From positions 28,625 to 92,624 of the forward strand of contig DVKR01000012.1 of the NCBI GenBank assembly GCA_018715935.1: 64,000 nucleotides of DNA, read 5' to 3'. The stretch is from Candidatus Aphodovivens excrementavium. Lineage in GTDB: Bacteria > Actinomycetota > Coriobacteriia > Coriobacteriales > Eggerthellaceae. A model generated the notes under the pieces. That model saw only the letters and a program-made list of their open reading frames with translations. It ran no database searches and was not told the origin of the DNA. The stretch's first letter is position 1, and each line of letters opens with the position of its first letter. Positions 61,775-64,000 of the stretch are shown here, piece by piece. A program made the translations under genes and the position numbers.

Positions 61775-62305
61775 CTAAATCTTAGCCACCTCGTTGAACG
61801 ACAGCTCAACAGGTGTCTCGCGTCCGAAGATGGAAACCATAACCTTGACCTTGCCAGATTCAGGCGATACCTCGGACACAACGCCCTCGAAGTCGACAAA
61901 AACGCCGGAGACAACCTTTACGGACTGCCCCACTTCCAAGCTCGAAGAAGTTTTACGCGGAGTCTGACGGCTTGTGCGTTTCATGATCTTGTTGTATTCC
62001 TCGCGCGTAAGAGGAGCCGGTTTGCCGTCGCTGCCCACAAACCCTGTAACACCCGGAGTGTTACGCACCGCAGCCCAGCTGCGATCGTCAAGCTCCATGC
62101 GAACCAGCACATAGCCGGGAAATACTTTCTTTTCGCTCTCCACACGACGGCCGCCCTCTTTGATTTCGGCAACCATTTCGGTGGGGATCTCAATGGCGAA
62201 GACGTTGTTCTCAAGCCCCATCGTCTCAATACGGGACTCCAAAGCGTTTTTCACCTTGTTCTCATACCCTGAATAGGTATGGAGCACGTACCATTTCTTA
62301 GACAT
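61775..62305 (-). CDS. nusG: Transcription termination/antitermination factor NusG
   Basis: 176 residues: NGN domain starting KKWYVLHTYSGYENKVKN, the segment VFPGYVLVRMELDDRSW, and a KOW domain near the end (VKVVSGVFVDFEGVVSEV). Start at 62305 lies 4 bp after secE. Confidence 0.98.
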   Translation of the reverse strand: MSKKWYVLHTYSGYENKVKNALESRIETMGLENNVFAIEIPTEMVAEIKEGGRRVESEKKVFPGYVLVRMELDDRSWAAVRNTPGVTGFVGSDGKPAPLTREEYNKIMKRTSRQTPRKTSSSLEVGQSVKVVSGVFVDFEGVVSEVSPESGKVKVMVSIFGRETPVELSFNEVAKI

Positions 62306-62309
62306 AGCC

Positions 62310-62726
62310 TTACGCTCCCAGTCCGGAGATACCAACAAGAACGGGCGTAATGATCAGATTGTCTAGAACGGCAACCACAATGCCGAAGAAAAGCAAAGAG
62401 CACACTACAACAACGCTCCAACGAAGCACGTCCTGCTTGGTTGGCCACGTAACGCGTTTCATCTCTGAACGGACATTGGAGAGAAAACGCTTCTTCTTTT
62501 TCTTTGCGGGAGCGCTCTCTTTTTTCTCGGACTTGGTTGCCGTTGCCGCAGCCTTGTTAGACTGCTCTTCCTTCTTACGGCCGAAAAAGCGCTTCTTTGG
62601 CGTCTCGACTGCAGCCTCTACCTCAGGCTTCTGCTCCTTCGCCAATTCCTCGGCTGCGCGAGCCTCCTTGCGTGCAGCACGGGCAGCGGATGCCTTTGCG
62701 CGCTGAGTTTTTGATTTATGAGCCAT
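62310..62726 (-). CDS. secE: Preprotein translocase subunit SecE
   Basis: 138 residues with a long Lys/Ala/Glu-rich cytoplasmic N-terminus (~80 residues) before the family helix VRSEMKRVTWPTKQDVLRWS and one membrane segment. Located between tRNA-Trp and nusG, the usual place. Confidence 0.97.
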   Translation of the reverse strand: MAHKSKTQRAKASAARAARKEARAAEELAKEQKPEVEAAVETPKKRFFGRKKEEQSNKAAATATKSEKKESAPAKKKKKRFLSNVRSEMKRVTWPTKQDVLRWSVVVVCSLLFFGIVVAVLDNLIITPVLVGISGLGA

Positions 62727-62842
62727 GTGGTTTCCTTTACCCTACTGGGTTTTTCGCTTTCGTCTAAACGTCAAACAAGCAGCTTGACTTCAAGCTGCTC
62801 AAAAAGCAACCTGAACCCAAGCTGCTCATCAAATAAGCAAGC

Positions 62843-62919
62843 TGGCAGGCCAGGAGGGACTCGAACCCCCAACATGCGGTTTTGGAGACCGCCGCTCTAC
62901 CAATTGGAGCTACTGGCCT
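62843..62919 (-). tRNA. trnW: tRNA-Trp (anticodon CCA)
   Basis: Cloverleaf on the minus strand: acceptor AGGCCAG/CTGGCCT, anticodon stem GCGGT-CTCCAAA-ACCGC, T-loop GGTTCGAGTCC, discriminator G, and CCA encoded (62845-62843). It sits between rpmG and secE as in most bacteria. Confidence 0.97.
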
Positions 62920-62943
62920 ATTGCTTGTGCCTCCCTTGAGTTC

Positions 62944-63093
62944 TTATCGAGTCTCGCGATGCAGCGTGTGATGACCACACCACTTGCAGTACTTCTTGAA
63001 CTCGATACGATCAGGGTTGTTCTGCTTGTTCTTCTTGGTCGTGTAATTGCGGCGTTTGCACTCCGTGCACGCCAAGGTGACCAGCGTACGCAT
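62944..63093 (-). CDS. rpmG: Ribosomal protein L33, zinc-binding type
   Basis: 49 residues: start [17 protein letters not shown], then [13 protein letters not shown]. Both C-x2-C pairs are kept, so this is the zinc-containing form. Placed between tuf and tRNA-Trp. Confidence 0.98.
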   Translation of the reverse strand: MRTLVTLACTECKRRNYTTKKNKQNNPDRIEFKKYCKWCGHHTLHRETR

Positions 63094-63156
63094 GAATACT
63101 CCCTCTAAACGATACCTTTGTCCAGCTTAATGTGACGTTACACATGAATTCATCAA

Positions 63157-63186
63157 GCTGGGAACCTGCCGATGCAGGTTCCCAGC
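63157..63186. terminator. Hairpin after tuf
   Basis: Perfect 13-bp arms GCTGGGAACCTGC/GCAGGTTCCCAGC with a 4-nt loop follow the tuf stop by 37 bp. No T-run, so it may be a processing or attenuating stem rather than a full terminator. Confidence 0.55.
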
Positions 63187-63222
63187 ATTAGAAGCGATTC
63201 AGCGTTACCTGATCTTCAGTTG

Positions 63223-64000
63223 TTATTTAACGATCTTGGTAACACGACCCGAGCCAACGGTGCGGCCGCCCTCGCGGATAGCGAAGCGCAGACCCTCTTC
63301 CATAGCGATCGGGTGGATCAGCTCTGCGTGCAGCTCAACGTTGTCGCCAGGCATAACCATCTCGGTGCCCTCGGGCAGGTGTGCAACACCGGTAACGTCG
63401 GTAGTGCGGAAGTAGAACTGCGGACGATAGCCGTCGAAGAACGGGGTGTGACGACCGCCCTCTTCCTTGGTCAGGATGTAAACCTGGCCATAGAACTCGG
63501 AGTGCGGGGTTACCGAACCGGGCTTTGCCAGAACCTGACCGCGAACGATGTCCTCGCGCTTGATGCCGCGAAGCAGGCAGCCGATGTTGTCGCCAGCCTG
63601 GGCCTCGTCGAGCAGCTTGCGGAACATCTCGATGCCGGTGCAAACCGTGTTCTGGGTCTCCTTGATGCCGACGATCTCCAGCGGGTCGTTGACATGCAGC
63701 ACACCGCGCTCGACACGGCCGGTGGCGACGGTGCCGCGGCCGGTGATGGTCATGGTGTCCTCGACAGCCATCAGGAACGGCTTGTCGACGTCGCGCTCGG
63801 GGGTGGGGATGTAGGAGTCAACGGCGTCCATGAGCTCCCAGATCTTCTCCTGCCACTCCTTGTCGCCCTCCAGAGCCTTCAGAGCGGAGCCCTTGATGAT
63901 CGGCAGATCGTCTCCGGGGAACTCGTACTCGCTCAGCAGCTCGCGGGTCTCCATCTCGACGAGCTCGATGAGCTCTTCGTCGTCAACCATGTCGCACTTG
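63223..64000 (-). CDS. tuf: Elongation factor Tu, C-terminal two-thirds (5' end outside window)
   Basis: The frame runs through the right edge ([20 protein letters not shown] at the boundary). Domain 2 ([18 protein letters not shown]) and domain 3 ([13 protein letters not shown]) are complete to the end [11 protein letters not shown]; the G domain's first ~130 residues lie outside. Confidence 0.99.
   Translation of the reverse strand, partial: KCDMVDDEELIELVEMETRELLSEYEFPGDDLPIIKGSALKALEGDKEWQEKIWELMDAVDSYIPTPERDVDKPFLMAVEDTMTITGRGTVATGRVERGVLHVNDPLEIVGIKETQNTVCTGIEMFRKLLDEAQAGDNIGCLLRGIKREDIVRGQVLAKPGSVTPHSEFYGQVYILTKEEGGRHTPFFDGYRPQFYFRTTDVTGVAHLPEGTEMVMPGDNVELHAELIHPIAMEEGLRFAIREGGRTVGSGRVTKIVK

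Overview
The window comes from a GC-rich, Gram-positive-type bacterium, most likely an anaerobic member of the Actinomycetota class Coriobacteriia (Eggerthellaceae-like). This rests on gene content (a molybdopterin oxidoreductase end, class B sortase, BspA-type leucine-rich repeat protein, PPK1/PPX/PPK2-type polyphosphate genes, rubrerythrin, zinc-type L33), on high-GC codon use, and on Shine-Dalgarno-led starts. It is inferred, not proven. No rRNA operon, CRISPR array, prophage or intact insertion sequence was seen.

Layout. 1-5.2 kb: end of a molybdoenzyme (+), then a minus-strand operon sortase-purF-purM. 5.4-11.3 kb: a 38-residue membrane microprotein and polyphosphate metabolism (two-domain PPK2 on minus; ppx and ppk1 on plus). 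11.4-14.3 kb: hisE-glmM and an LRR protein. 14.4-22.5 kb: rpoB-rpoC behind a clear sigma-70-type promoter. The beta-prime subunit carries near its C-terminus a segment resembling the DNA-binding C-terminal domain of the alpha subunit; this is the most unusual feature found. 22.5-30.2 kb: NYN nuclease, rlmB, TRIC-like channel, nth, a lipoprotein, a TetR-MFS efflux pair with two matched operators, rubrerythrin. 30.3-34.8 kb: amino-acid permease, cupin, secreted nuclease lipoprotein, MBL hydrolase, dtd. 35.0-39.7 kb: a potassium-uptake operon (two single-RCK TrkA-like proteins, TrkH) with its own KdpDE-like two-component system. 40-43 kb: aldolase-dhaL-dhaK-VOC operon. 43.2-44.7 kb: higBA toxin-antitoxin flanked by two 53-bp repeats, then a gene-poor stretch with a long inverted repeat. 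44.7-49.9 kb: ABC-F protein with a leader, then an alkylation-repair cluster (Ada-AlkA fusion, two tandem ogt genes, alkD). 50-58.7 kb: tsaC, CBS protein, Ala-rich repeat protein, corA, DUF1846 protein, nadK, murJ, map. 59-64 kb: an NlpC/P60 hydrolase and the tuf-rpmG-tRNA-Trp-secE-nusG-rplK-rplA block, minus strand, running off the right edge.

The conserved secE-nusG-rplKA block ends after rplA with a terminator, and rpoBC lies about 38 kb away on the same strand without rplJ/rplL in the window. Accessory modules (efflux, ABC-F, toxin-antitoxin, alkylation repair, sugar-phosphate operon) lie between these housekeeping blocks. Starts were usually moved to the codon with the best Shine-Dalgarno spacing; promoters and operators were read by eye.
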